From assembly GCA_025351985.1 (NCBI GenBank), contig JANXUW010000453.1, positions 1 to 5,866 of the forward strand: a stretch of DNA of 5,866 bases. The letters run 5' to 3'. This DNA is from Pseudolysobacter sp. (GTDB lineage: Bacteria; Pseudomonadota; Gammaproteobacteria; Xanthomonadales; Rhodanobacteraceae). This document shows, piece after piece, positions 1 through 5,866 of the stretch. The position numbers and the translations under genes are program-made. The notes below the pieces were generated by a model. The model was not told the origin of the DNA. It searched no databases and saw only the letters and a program-made list of their open reading frames with translations. Each line of letters begins with the position of its first letter. Positions within the stretch are counted from its first letter, which is position 1.

Positions 1-881
1 AAGTCCTGTTCCTGCAAGGCGGCGCGACCCTGCATTTTGCGCAGCTCGCGATGAACTTCGCGCGCCCCGATCAAACTTCCGACTACATCGTCACCGGCGC
101 CTGGAGCGAGAAGGCGGTGAAAGAAGCCAAGCCGCTGACCCGGGTGCGTATCGCCGCCAGCGACGAAGCGGGCAAGTTCACCGCGATTCCGCCACGTTCG
201 AGTTGGGATCTTGACCCCAATGCCGCATACGTGCACACGGTCGCCAACGAAACCATACACGGCGTGGAATTCCACACGGTTCCCGATGTTGGAGCGGTGC
301 CGCTGATTTCCGATTTGTCGTCGACGATTCTGTCGCAGCCGATCGATGTCTCGCGTTTCGGCATGATCTACGCCGGCGCACAGAAAAATATCGGGCCTTC
401 GGGTCTGGTCGTGGTGATCGTGCGCGAAGACTTGCTCGAGCGTTGCCCGAAAAGCATTCCGAAAATTCTCAACTACGCTGAGCATGCAGCGAACGGTTCG
501 ATGTTGAATACGCCGCCGACATTCTCGTGGTATCTCGCCGGGCTGGTGTTCAAGTGGGCCAAGGCGCAGGGCGGACTCAAGGCGCTGGGCGAGATCAATC
601 GACAGAAGCAGGAGTTGCTGAACGGCTATATCGACGGCTCCGGTTTCTATCGCAATCCGGTCGAAAAAACGGCGCGCTCGTGGATGAATGTGCCGTTTAC
701 CTTGCCGAGCGAAACGCTCGATTCGGTCTTCCTGAAGGAGTCCGAAGCGGCTGGTCTGCTCGCGCTGAAAGGCCATCGTGCGGTCGGTGGCATGCGCGCC
801 AGCATCTACAACGCGTTGCCGCTGCAAGGCGTGCAGGCGCTGGTGGATTTCATGCGCGACTTCGCCAGCAGGAACGGTTGA
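1..881 (+). CDS. serC: Phosphoserine aminotransferase SerC, 5' end cut by the window
   Basis: This PLP enzyme transaminates 3-phosphohydroxypyruvate with glutamate to give phosphoserine. In the vitamin B6 pathway it also acts on the 4-phosphoerythronate-derived keto acid. The reading frame enters at base 3 with VLFLQGGATLHFAQL, the usual SerC stretch before the cofactor domain, so the first ATG in the window (base 51) is internal. Of about 360 residues usual for the family, 292 are present, so roughly 70 N-terminal residues are missing. Visible motifs, in fragment numbering, are Trp34, which aligns with E. coli Trp102 stacking on PLP; NETIHGVEF; LISDLSS with Asp104, which contacts the pyridine nitrogen; AGAQKNIGPSG with the Schiff-base Lys128 (codon at 384-386); NTPPTF; and the C-terminal GHRAVGGMRAS with a phosphate-binding Arg. 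It ends with TGA at 879-881, followed by a palindrome. The frame is intact and the identification is firm. Confidence 0.97.
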   Translation, partial: VLFLQGGATLHFAQLAMNFARPDQTSDYIVTGAWSEKAVKEAKPLTRVRIAASDEAGKFTAIPPRSSWDLDPNAAYVHTVANETIHGVEFHTVPDVGAVPLISDLSSTILSQPIDVSRFGMIYAGAQKNIGPSGLVVVIVREDLLERCPKSIPKILNYAEHAANGSMLNTPPTFSWYLAGLVFKWAKAQGGLKALGEINRQKQELLNGYIDGSGFYRNPVEKTARSWMNVPFTLPSETLDSVFLKESEAAGLLALKGHRAVGGMRASIYNALPLQGVQALVDFMRDFASRNG

Positions 882-897
882 GCCACGCATTTTCGCT

Positions 898-925
898 CGT
901 CATTCCAGCCTGCGCTGGAATGACG
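898..925. repeat. Perfect 12-bp inverted repeat, dispersed-palindrome type
   Basis: The arms CGTCATTCCAGC (898-909) and GCTGGAATGACG (914-925) are exact reverse complements around the 4-nt loop CTGC. The palindrome starts 17 bp after the serC stop codon. The core GTCATTCC...GGAATGAC resembles short palindromes that occur in many copies between genes in numerous proteobacterial genomes; that is family knowledge from memory, not shown by this window. In RNA it would form a stable stem-loop that could stabilise the serC 3' end or attenuate readthrough. It is not followed by a proper U-tract (next bases GTTAATTTC), so I do not call it a typical intrinsic terminator. Confidence 0.7.
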
Positions 926-985
926 GTTAATTTCAGGCGCTTTCGTAACGTATTTTTTCCCGCATCAACGACAGCTTTCGACGAC

Positions 986-995
986 GGAAGCGGAG
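986..995 (+). promoter_or_regulatory. Ribosome binding site of serA
   Basis: GGAAGCGGAG is purine-rich, and its GGAG (992-995) lies 6 nt before the ATG at 1002, a good Shine-Dalgarno position. This fixes the serA start. The upstream half, GGAAGC (986-991), can pair with GCTTTC (974-979) across a 6-nt loop with one G-U pair. That small stem would leave the GGAG core free. No convincing sigma-70 -35/-10 pair is visible in 926-985, although the T-rich run near 949-958 is the most AT-rich part of the gap. Confidence 0.7.
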
Positions 996-1001
996 CATTC
1001 C

Positions 1002-2162
1002 ATGTACAAGATTCAAACGTTGAACAATATTTCGAAGAACGGCCTGAGCCGTTTGCCGACCGGTCAATACAGCGTCGCCAACGAATTTGCCGAACCCGAT
1101 GCGGTGCTGCTGCGCTCCGCCGACATGCACAAGATCACCATTGCGGCGTCGATCAAGGCGATCGGCCGTGCCGGTGCGGGCGTCAATAATATTCCGGTGG
1201 CGGAACTCTCCAAGCGCGGCGTGCCGGTGTTCAACGCGCCCGGCGCGAACGCGAACGCGGTCAAGGAACTGGTGCTCGCCGGCATGCTGATCGCCGCGCG
1301 CAATCTCGGTGAAGCGCTGAGTTTCGTCGGGTCGCTTGATGCCAAGGAAGATCTGCATCACAAGGTCGAAGCCGAGAAAAAACGCTTCGTCGGTTCCGAA
1401 CTCGCCGGCAAGACGCTCGGTGTGATCGGCCTCGGCGCGATCGGCGTAAAAGTCGCCAACGCAGCGCGCGCGCTCGGCATGCGCGTATTCGGTTTTGATC
1501 CGCACATGACGGTCGATGGCGCATGGCAATTGTCCGCCGAAGTGGTCAAGGCCGGATCGCTCAACGAGCTTTACGCCGCGTGCGACTACATCACGTTTCA
1601 TGTGCCGCTGAACGATGCGACGCGTGGAATTTTTGCAGTCGAATCGCTGGAACACCTGCGTGCCGGTGCAGTGCTCATGAACTTCGCGCGCGAAGGCATC
1701 ATCGATGCGATCGCGTTGCGCCACGGTCTGGACGATGGGCGCATCGGCCGCTACGTCTGCGATTTTCCGTCGGCCGAACTGGTCGGCCATGCGCGTGTGA
1801 TCGCGTTGCCGCATCTCGGCGCATCGACCGCCGAGGCCGAGGAAAACTGCGCGCTGATGGTGGTCGACCAACTGCGCGACTATCTGGAAAACGGCAATAT
1901 CCAGAATGCGGTGAATTTTCCAAATACACGCATGGCGCGCGTCGGTGCGGCGCGCATTTCGATTGCCAATCTGAATCGGCCGAACATGATTGGCCAGCTG
2001 TCGCAGGTGATCGGCGCGGCCGGCTTGAATATTTCGCAGATGCACAATGCATCGAAAGGCGATCTCGCCTACAGTCTGCTCGACGTCGATTCGAGCGTGC
2101 CGGAATCACTGATTACCAGCATCGCGGCGATCGACGGCATTCTCTGTGTTCGAGTAATTTGA
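1002..2162 (+). CDS. serA: D-3-phosphoglycerate dehydrogenase, short ACT-domain type
   Basis: This cytosolic NAD-dependent enzyme catalyses the first step of serine synthesis, 3-phosphoglycerate to 3-phosphohydroxypyruvate, the substrate of SerC encoded just upstream. It has 386 residues, which fits the short class (about 390-410) without the extra domain of long SerA proteins. The opening MYKIQTLNNIS matches the usual N-terminus of this subfamily and supports the ATG at 1002. The substrate domain comes first (AGAGVNNIP 57-65). The Rossmann fold follows, with GLGAIG at 143-148 and Asp166 at the NAD ribose position. The catalytic triad aligns with E. coli: Arg230 in NFAREGIID, Glu259 and His271 in PHLGAST. 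A C-terminal ACT domain spans about 317-386. There Asn325 and Asn343 align with serine-binding Asn346 and Asn364 of E. coli, but the His344 position is Asn323, so serine inhibition is plausible rather than shown. It stops 1 nt before pheA. Other 2-hydroxyacid dehydrogenase roles are less likely given the context. Confidence 0.93.
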   Translation: MYKIQTLNNISKNGLSRLPTGQYSVANEFAEPDAVLLRSADMHKITIAASIKAIGRAGAGVNNIPVAELSKRGVPVFNAPGANANAVKELVLAGMLIAARNLGEALSFVGSLDAKEDLHHKVEAEKKRFVGSELAGKTLGVIGLGAIGVKVANAARALGMRVFGFDPHMTVDGAWQLSAEVVKAGSLNELYAACDYITFHVPLNDATRGIFAVESLEHLRAGAVLMNFAREGIIDAIALRHGLDDGRIGRYVCDFPSAELVGHARVIALPHLGASTAEAEENCALMVVDQLRDYLENGNIQNAVNFPNTRMARVGAARISIANLNRPNMIGQLSQVIGAAGLNISQMHNASKGDLAYSLLDVDSSVPESLITSIAAIDGILCVRVI

Positions 2163-2163
2163 A

Positions 2164-3279
2164 ATGACGACCGAAACCGACAACGAAACACCGCAACCGC
2201 AGTTCACGCTGTCCGAAGCGCGCACGCGCATCGACGGCATCGACCGCACGATTCAGGAATTGATTGCCGAGCGCGCGCGTTGGGCGCATCAGGTCGGCAA
2301 GGCGAAAGGTCCGCTCGCCGCGGCAATCGATTATTACCGGCCCGAGCGCGAGGCGCAGGTGTTGCGCATGGTGGTCGATCGCAACGACGGCCCGCTCGGC
2401 GACGATGTGCTGGTGCGGTTGTTTCGCGAAATCATGTCGGCCTGTCTGGCGCAGCAGGAGCCGCTCAAGATCGGCTTTCTCGGCCCGGAAGGCACCTTCA
2501 GCCAACAAGCGGTGTTCAAGCATTTCGGCCATTCCGCACATGGCTTGCCGCTCGCAAGCATCGAGGAAGTATTTCAGGAAGTCGAGGCCGGCAATGCCGA
2601 TTTCGGCGTGGTGCCGGTGGAGAATTCGGGGCAGGGCACGATCCAGACCACGCTCGACATGTTCCTCACCTCAACGCTGAAAATCTGCGGTGAAACCGAG
2701 CTGCGCGTGCATCAATATTTACTGTCGCGTACCGGGAAACTTGAAGACATCGAGCGCGTGTATTCGCATCCGCAATCGCTCGCACAATGCAAAACCTGGC
2801 TGCGCGCGAATTTGCCGAACGCGGAAAAAATCGCGGTGTCGAGCAACGCCGAAGCGGCACGTCGAGCACGCAATGCCGACGATGCGGCAGCGATCGCCGG
2901 CGCATCGGCGGGCCATGTTTACGGCCTCAAGCATGTCGTCATCGATCACATCGAGGATCGTCCCGACAACACCACGCGTTTCCTCGTGATCGGTCGCGAA
3001 ATTTTCCCACCATCCGGGCACGATCGCACCTCGGTTCTGGTGTTCATCAAGGATCAACCTGGTGCGCTGTTCCATGTGCTCAGTCCGTTCGCCAAGCACG
3101 GCATCAGCATGAATCGTATCGAATCGCGGCCGTCGCATCAGGGCCATTGGCAATACGCGTTCTTCATCGATATCGGCGGCCATGTCGAAGAAGACTCGGT
3201 GCGCCAGGCACTGACAGAACTCGAACCATTCACGACCCAGGTCAAGGTGCTCGGTTCTTATCCCGTCGCGGTGCCATGA
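2164..3279 (+). CDS. pheA: Bifunctional chorismate mutase / prephenate dehydratase (P-protein)
   Basis: This enzyme converts chorismate to prephenate and then to phenylpyruvate, the committed branch to phenylalanine. It has 371 residues, a normal P-protein length. An AroQ-type chorismate mutase domain lies at about 16-98; Arg20, Arg37 and Lys48 (VGKAK) align with E. coli Arg11, Arg28 and Lys39, and Arg62/Glu63 and Gln97 fit the other active-site positions. The dehydratase domain covers about 101-280, with GPEGTFS 107-113, VPVENSGQG 150-158, SHPQSLAQC 201-209 and the catalytic Thr-Arg-Phe at 271-273. A regulatory ACT domain covers about 288-365 and keeps both Phe-binding motifs, GALF 300-303 (GALV in E. 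coli) and ESRP 320-323. Feedback inhibition by phenylalanine is therefore likely. The ATG lies 1 nt after the serA stop with no clear Shine-Dalgarno sequence, and the TGA overlaps the hisC ATG, so translation is probably coupled at both ends. Confidence 0.97.
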   Translation: MTTETDNETPQPQFTLSEARTRIDGIDRTIQELIAERARWAHQVGKAKGPLAAAIDYYRPEREAQVLRMVVDRNDGPLGDDVLVRLFREIMSACLAQQEPLKIGFLGPEGTFSQQAVFKHFGHSAHGLPLASIEEVFQEVEAGNADFGVVPVENSGQGTIQTTLDMFLTSTLKICGETELRVHQYLLSRTGKLEDIERVYSHPQSLAQCKTWLRANLPNAEKIAVSSNAEAARRARNADDAAAIAGASAGHVYGLKHVVIDHIEDRPDNTTRFLVIGREIFPPSGHDRTSVLVFIKDQPGALFHVLSPFAKHGISMNRIESRPSHQGHWQYAFFIDIGGHVEEDSVRQALTELEPFTTQVKVLGSYPVAVP

Positions 3280-4397
3280 GTTTCGACGCACACACATTGG
3301 CCAATGCGGCGACGCGTGGCCTGCGTGCGTACGATCCAGGTCACGATCTGCCGGTCTTGCGCAAGCGTTTTGGCAGTGGTTTGTGCGAGCTCGGATCGAA
3401 CGAAAATAGTCACGGCCCGAGTCCGGCCGCGCTCGCGGCCATCGCATCGGTGTTGCCGGATATTTTTCGTTATCCCGATCCGAAAGGCGCGGCGTTGAAG
3501 ATCGCGCTCGCAGCACATCTCGGCTGCGCCGAAAACGAAATCACGCTCGGCAACGGCTCGCACGAATTGCTGATGTTGATCGCGCAATGTTTTGCCGACG
3601 CCGAGCACGACGTCGTATTTTCGCAATTCGGTTTTGCGGTGTTTCCGATTGCGACGCAAACGGCTGGCGCGCGTGCCGTGGCGGTGCCGGCGTTGCCGCG
3701 TTCGCATACGACGATGCCGCTCGGTCACGATCTCGCCGCGATGGCCGAGGAGCTCACCGAAAATACGCGCTTGGTGTATCTGGCCAATCCGAACAATCCC
3801 ACCGGCACATGGTTCGGCGATGTGGAGCTGCTCGCATTTTTGCAGCGTGTACCGGCGCATGCATTGGTCGTGGTCGATGAGGCGTATCACGAATTCGTGA
3901 CCGTGCCGGAACTGTCGAGCGCGTTGCGTTTTGTACCGCAGTTTCCGAATCTGATCGTCACGCGCACGTTCTCCAAGGCGTATGCGCTGGCGGGTTTGCG
4001 CATCGGTTATGCGCGCAGTTCGGTCGCTGTCGCCGGTGTACTCGAATGCCTGCGCGAATCGTTCAACGTGAATGCGTTTGCGTTGGCGGCGGCGCAAGCG
4101 GCGCTGGCCGATCAGGCGCATGTCGCGAAGATACGCGGCGCGATCGCGAGTGAACGCGACTGGCTCACACAGCAGCTGCGCGCGCTCGATCTGTTTGTAT
4201 TTCCATCGCAGACCAATTTCGTGCTCGTGGATTTTTCCAGCGATGCCGCCGTCATCGAAAAAGCCCTGTTCGAGCGCGCCGTGGTGGTGCGTCCGATGGG
4301 CGGTTACGGCTTGCCGCAATGTCTGCGCATCAGCGTCGGTACGCGCGCGGAGAACCAGGCATTTCTCGATGCCTTGACCGCGGCACTTGCGGCGTGA
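3276..4397 (+). CDS. hisC: Histidinol-phosphate / aromatic aminotransferase, HisC family
   Basis: This is a class I/II PLP aminotransferase of 373 residues. Motifs in order are SNENSHGPSP (41-50, the family's ANEN-x-GPSP), RYPDP 65-69 with the cofactor Tyr, NPNNPTG 171-177, DEAYHEF 201-207, SKAYALAGLRIGYA 233-246 with Schiff-base Lys234 and phosphate-binding Arg242, and LRISVGT with substrate-carboxylate Arg351. The start is the ATG that overlaps the pheA stop (ATGA). The frame remains open far upstream inside pheA, but that part has no HisC similarity. HisC proteins make histidinol phosphate from imidazole-acetol phosphate. The paralogue in pheA-linked clusters of other proteobacteria is often credited with aromatic transamination, so a role on phenylpyruvate or hydroxyphenylpyruvate is inferred from context. 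Whether a second hisC exists in a his operon cannot be seen here. No Shine-Dalgarno sequence precedes the start. Confidence 0.94.
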   Translation: MSFDAHTLANAATRGLRAYDPGHDLPVLRKRFGSGLCELGSNENSHGPSPAALAAIASVLPDIFRYPDPKGAALKIALAAHLGCAENEITLGNGSHELLMLIAQCFADAEHDVVFSQFGFAVFPIATQTAGARAVAVPALPRSHTTMPLGHDLAAMAEELTENTRLVYLANPNNPTGTWFGDVELLAFLQRVPAHALVVVDEAYHEFVTVPELSSALRFVPQFPNLIVTRTFSKAYALAGLRIGYARSSVAVAGVLECLRESFNVNAFALAAAQAALADQAHVAKIRGAIASERDWLTQQLRALDLFVFPSQTNFVLVDFSSDAAVIEKALFERAVVVRPMGGYGLPQCLRISVGTRAENQAFLDALTAALAA

Positions 4398-4422
4398 GTA
4401 ATGCAACAATAGTAGCGCGCTC
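4398..4422 (+). other. hisC-aroA junction with a three-codon mini-ORF
   Basis: This 25-nt spacer contains ATG CAA CAA TAG (4401-4412), which begins 3 nt after the hisC TGA and ends 10 nt before the GTG start of aroA. No Shine-Dalgarno sequence is visible before either start. A ribosome leaving hisC could reinitiate here and then again at aroA, but the arrangement may be chance. Confidence 0.3.
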
Positions 4423-5727
4423 GTGAATTATCTGAGCTCGCCGAGTGGTCCGTTGCGTGGCGAGATTCGTGTGCCGGGCGACAAGTCGGTGTCGCATCGC
4501 GCGATCATGCTGGCCAGCCTCGCCGAAGGGCGCTCCAGGATCAGCGGTTTTCTCGAAGGCGAAGACACGCTCGCCACCGCGGCAGCGTTCGCCGCGATGG
4601 GCGTGAAAATCGAAACGCCAAGCGCGAAGGAACGCATCGTCCACGGCGTCGGTTTGCGCGGCTTGCGTGCGCCATCGCAGACCATCGATTGCGGCAATGC
4701 CGGCACCGGCATGCGGCTGCTTACCGGTTTGCTTGCCGGACAGAAATTTTCATCCACGCTGAACGGTGATATTTCGCTCTCGAAACGGCCGATGCGGCGT
4801 GTGATCGAACCGCTATCGCAAATGGGCGCGCGCATCGCATCGCAAGCGGGCGGTTTGCCGCCGCTGCAGATTGATGGTGGCGCTAATTTGCACGGCATCG
4901 ATTATCGTTTGCCGGTCGCCAGCGCGCAGGTCAAGTCGGCGATTTTGCTGGCCGGTTTGTACGCGCACGGCGAGACGATCGTGCGCGAACCGCATCCGAC
5001 GCGCGACTACACCGAACGTATGCTCGCCGCGCTTGGCTGGCCGATCGAGTTCAGCGCCGGATATGCGCGCATCAGCGGCGGCCATCGATTGCATGCCGGC
5101 GATATTTGCGTGCCGACGGATTTTTCCTCGGCCGCGTTTTTCCTGGTCGCGGCGACGCTGGTGCCGGGTTCCGAATTGCTGTTAAGCGACGTCGGCATGA
5201 ATCCGCGCCGCACCGGACTGCTTGCCGCGCTGCGCCTGATGGGCGCGGATATCGTCGAAGAAAATCCGCGCGAGCTTGGCGGCGAATCGGTTGCCGATCT
5301 GCGCGTTCGATCTGCGCCGTTGTGCGGCATCGACGTGCCGGTCGCGCTGGTGCCCGACATGATCGATGAGTTTCCGATCCTTTTCGTCGCCGCGGCGGTC
5401 GCAAAAGGCCGAACGCTGATCCGTGGCGCCGCCGAATTGCGTGTCAAGGAATCGGATCGCATTGCAGTCATGGCGAAGGGTTTGCGCGAACTCGGCGTCG
5501 TCATCGAAGAAACGCCGGACGGCGCGATCATCGAAGGCGGTACGTTGCGCGGCGGTGCCACCGATGCGCAGGGCGATCATCGCTGTGCGATGAGTTTTGC
5601 GGTGGCCGGCCTGATTGCCAGCGACATCGTGCAGGTGCGTGATTGCGCGAATGTCGCGACTTCGTTTCCGGGCTTTGTTAATCTAGCGAACCGTTGCGGA
5701 TTTGCGTTGCAACTCGAATCCGCCTGA
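4423..5727 (+). CDS. aroA: 3-phosphoshikimate 1-carboxyvinyltransferase (EPSP synthase)
   Basis: This enzyme transfers enolpyruvate from PEP to shikimate 3-phosphate, the sixth shikimate-pathway step; chorismate synthase then makes the substrate of PheA. It has 434 residues, normal for the family. The start is GTG at 4423: an in-frame TAA at 4399-4401 and the absence of other start codons after it leave no upstream choice, and residue 2 onward (NYLSSPSGPLRGEIRVPGDKS) aligns at the usual place. Motifs are GDKSVSHR 19-26 (PEP-binding Lys21), GNAGTGMR 91-98, SAQVK 167-171, RDYTE 194-198, NPRRTG 260-265, Asp315 in MIDEFP, RVKESDR 340-346 (Glu343, Arg346) and DHR 385-387. Several of these (SAQVK, NPxRTG, MIDE-P, VATSFP where E. 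coli has VAKTFP) resemble class II EPSP synthases more than E. coli AroA. Gly94 is the usual residue, where the Agrobacterium CP4 enzyme has Ala. Confidence 0.97.
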   Translation: MNYLSSPSGPLRGEIRVPGDKSVSHRAIMLASLAEGRSRISGFLEGEDTLATAAAFAAMGVKIETPSAKERIVHGVGLRGLRAPSQTIDCGNAGTGMRLLTGLLAGQKFSSTLNGDISLSKRPMRRVIEPLSQMGARIASQAGGLPPLQIDGGANLHGIDYRLPVASAQVKSAILLAGLYAHGETIVREPHPTRDYTERMLAALGWPIEFSAGYARISGGHRLHAGDICVPTDFSSAAFFLVAATLVPGSELLLSDVGMNPRRTGLLAALRLMGADIVEENPRELGGESVADLRVRSAPLCGIDVPVALVPDMIDEFPILFVAAAVAKGRTLIRGAAELRVKESDRIAVMAKGLRELGVVIEETPDGAIIEGGTLRGGATDAQGDHRCAMSFAVAGLIASDIVQVRDCANVATSFPGFVNLANRCGFALQLESA

Positions 5728-5752
5728 TCCATCCGACTCGCCCGAAATCATC

Positions 5753-5768
5753 CCGCCTTGGCGGAGAG
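5753..5768 (+). promoter_or_regulatory. Ribosome binding site of cmk, overlapped by a small hairpin
   Basis: GGAGAG (5763-5768) ends 8 nt before the cmk ATG and is the clear Shine-Dalgarno sequence. Its first two bases are also the end of a short inverted repeat, CCGCC (5753-5757) and GGCGG (5760-5764), which could fold as a 4-bp stem with a CTTG loop. The stem is too short and lacks a U-tract, so it is not a terminator. It might modulate ribosome access slightly. Confidence 0.55.
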
Positions 5769-5776
5769 TAAACAGC

Positions 5777-5866
5777 ATGCCTGCGAATCCACTTTCCGCA
5801 CCACGACCGCCCGGCGCGGTATTGACCATTGACGGGCCGAGCGGCTCGGGCAAGGGCACAATCAGC
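5777..5866 (+). CDS. cmk: Cytidylate kinase, N-terminal fragment cut by the window end
   Basis: Cmk phosphorylates CMP and dCMP with ATP in the cytosol. Only 30 codons are present of about 225 usual for the family, but they include the diagnostic P-loop TIDGPSGSGKGT (residues 17-28), with the Walker A Lys26 and the Gly-Lys-Gly-Thr typical of Cmk. The ATG at 5777 follows a good Shine-Dalgarno sequence and is the first plausible start. It gives an N-terminus about 8 residues longer than that of E. coli Cmk, rich in Pro and Ala. The position directly after aroA, 49 nt downstream, matches the conserved aroA-cmk-rpsA order, so rpsA is expected beyond the window. Confidence 0.95.
   Translation, partial: MPANPLSAPRPPGAVLTIDGPSGSGKGTIS

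Noticed and set aside
926..985. A sigma-70 promoter for serA
   Set aside because: A promoter would make sense after the palindrome, but I could not find a -35/-10 pair with acceptable sequence and spacing, so none is annotated.
527..1189. Open frame bridging the end of serC and the start of serA on the + strand
   Set aside because: It reads serC and serA out of frame and crosses the palindrome. Its sequence is compositionally a frame-shifted copy with no motif.
933..2045. Long open frame of 370 codons on the - strand opposite serA
   Set aside because: The + strand encodes a full SerA with all motifs. The antisense product is rich in Arg, His and Asp, shows no domain and has no RBS support, which is typical of GC-rich shadow frames.
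2787..3275. Upstream extension of the hisC frame inside pheA, suggesting a 536-residue protein
   Set aside because: The extra part is the out-of-frame translation of pheA. HisC similarity begins at the ATG at 3276, which forms a classical ATGA overlap with the pheA stop.
2719..3516. Open frame of 265 codons on the - strand across the pheA-hisC junction
   Set aside because: It overlaps two certain genes and encodes a low-information Arg-rich sequence with no family signature.
3258..4409. Open frame of 383 codons on the - strand covering all of hisC
   Set aside because: It is a shadow of the complete HisC. The product is Arg/Gln/His-rich with no recognisable motif, and such frames are common opposite GC-rich genes.
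5728..5776. Intrinsic terminator between aroA and cmk
   Set aside because: The only inverted repeat is 4-5 bp long and is followed by the Shine-Dalgarno sequence, not a T-run.
1..5866. A novel defence, mobile or otherwise undescribed system
   Set aside because: Every gene is a recognised biosynthetic or nucleotide enzyme with intact motifs in a known conserved order. There are no direct repeats, transposase remnants, toxin-antitoxin pairs or unexplained long gaps.

Overview
The window holds a block of housekeeping amino-acid biosynthesis genes, all on the + strand: the 3' part of serC (1-881), serA (1002-2162), pheA (2164-3279), hisC (3276-4397), aroA (4423-5727) and the first 30 codons of cmk (5777-5866). 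I see no RNA gene, insertion sequence, CRISPR array or broken gene. The longest stretch without a gene is the 120-bp serC-serA gap. It holds a perfect 12-bp inverted repeat that resembles the short dispersed palindromes of proteobacterial genomes.

Organism: the order serC-pheA-hisC-aroA-cmk is the known proteobacterial 'mixed-function supraoperon' (in Pseudomonas it lies between gyrA and rpsA). The DNA is GC-rich, roughly 60% by eye. The AroA protein carries motif variants (RDYTE, NPRRTG, MIDEFP) that I associate from memory with Xanthomonadales (Lysobacterales). A gammaproteobacterium of that order is my best guess; the exact genus cannot be read from the window.

How the genes work together: SerA oxidises 3-phosphoglycerate to 3-phosphohydroxypyruvate, and SerC transaminates it to phosphoserine. 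SerC also acts in pyridoxal phosphate synthesis, and PLP is the cofactor of both SerC and HisC. AroA makes EPSP, the direct precursor of chorismate. PheA turns chorismate into prephenate and then phenylpyruvate. HisC, of the type found in these aromatic clusters, probably serves histidinol-phosphate and/or aromatic keto-acid transamination. Cmk phosphorylates CMP/dCMP.

Layout: serA, pheA, hisC and aroA are tightly packed. There is 1 nt between serA and pheA, a 4-nt ATGA overlap between pheA and hisC, and 25 nt between hisC and aroA. The three inner starts lack a clear Shine-Dalgarno sequence, which suggests translational coupling. serA and cmk both have readable Shine-Dalgarno sequences, each next to a small potential hairpin. 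The most notable points are the insertion of serA into the cluster, the absence of tyrA between hisC and aroA, and the palindrome before serA. I found no undescribed system.
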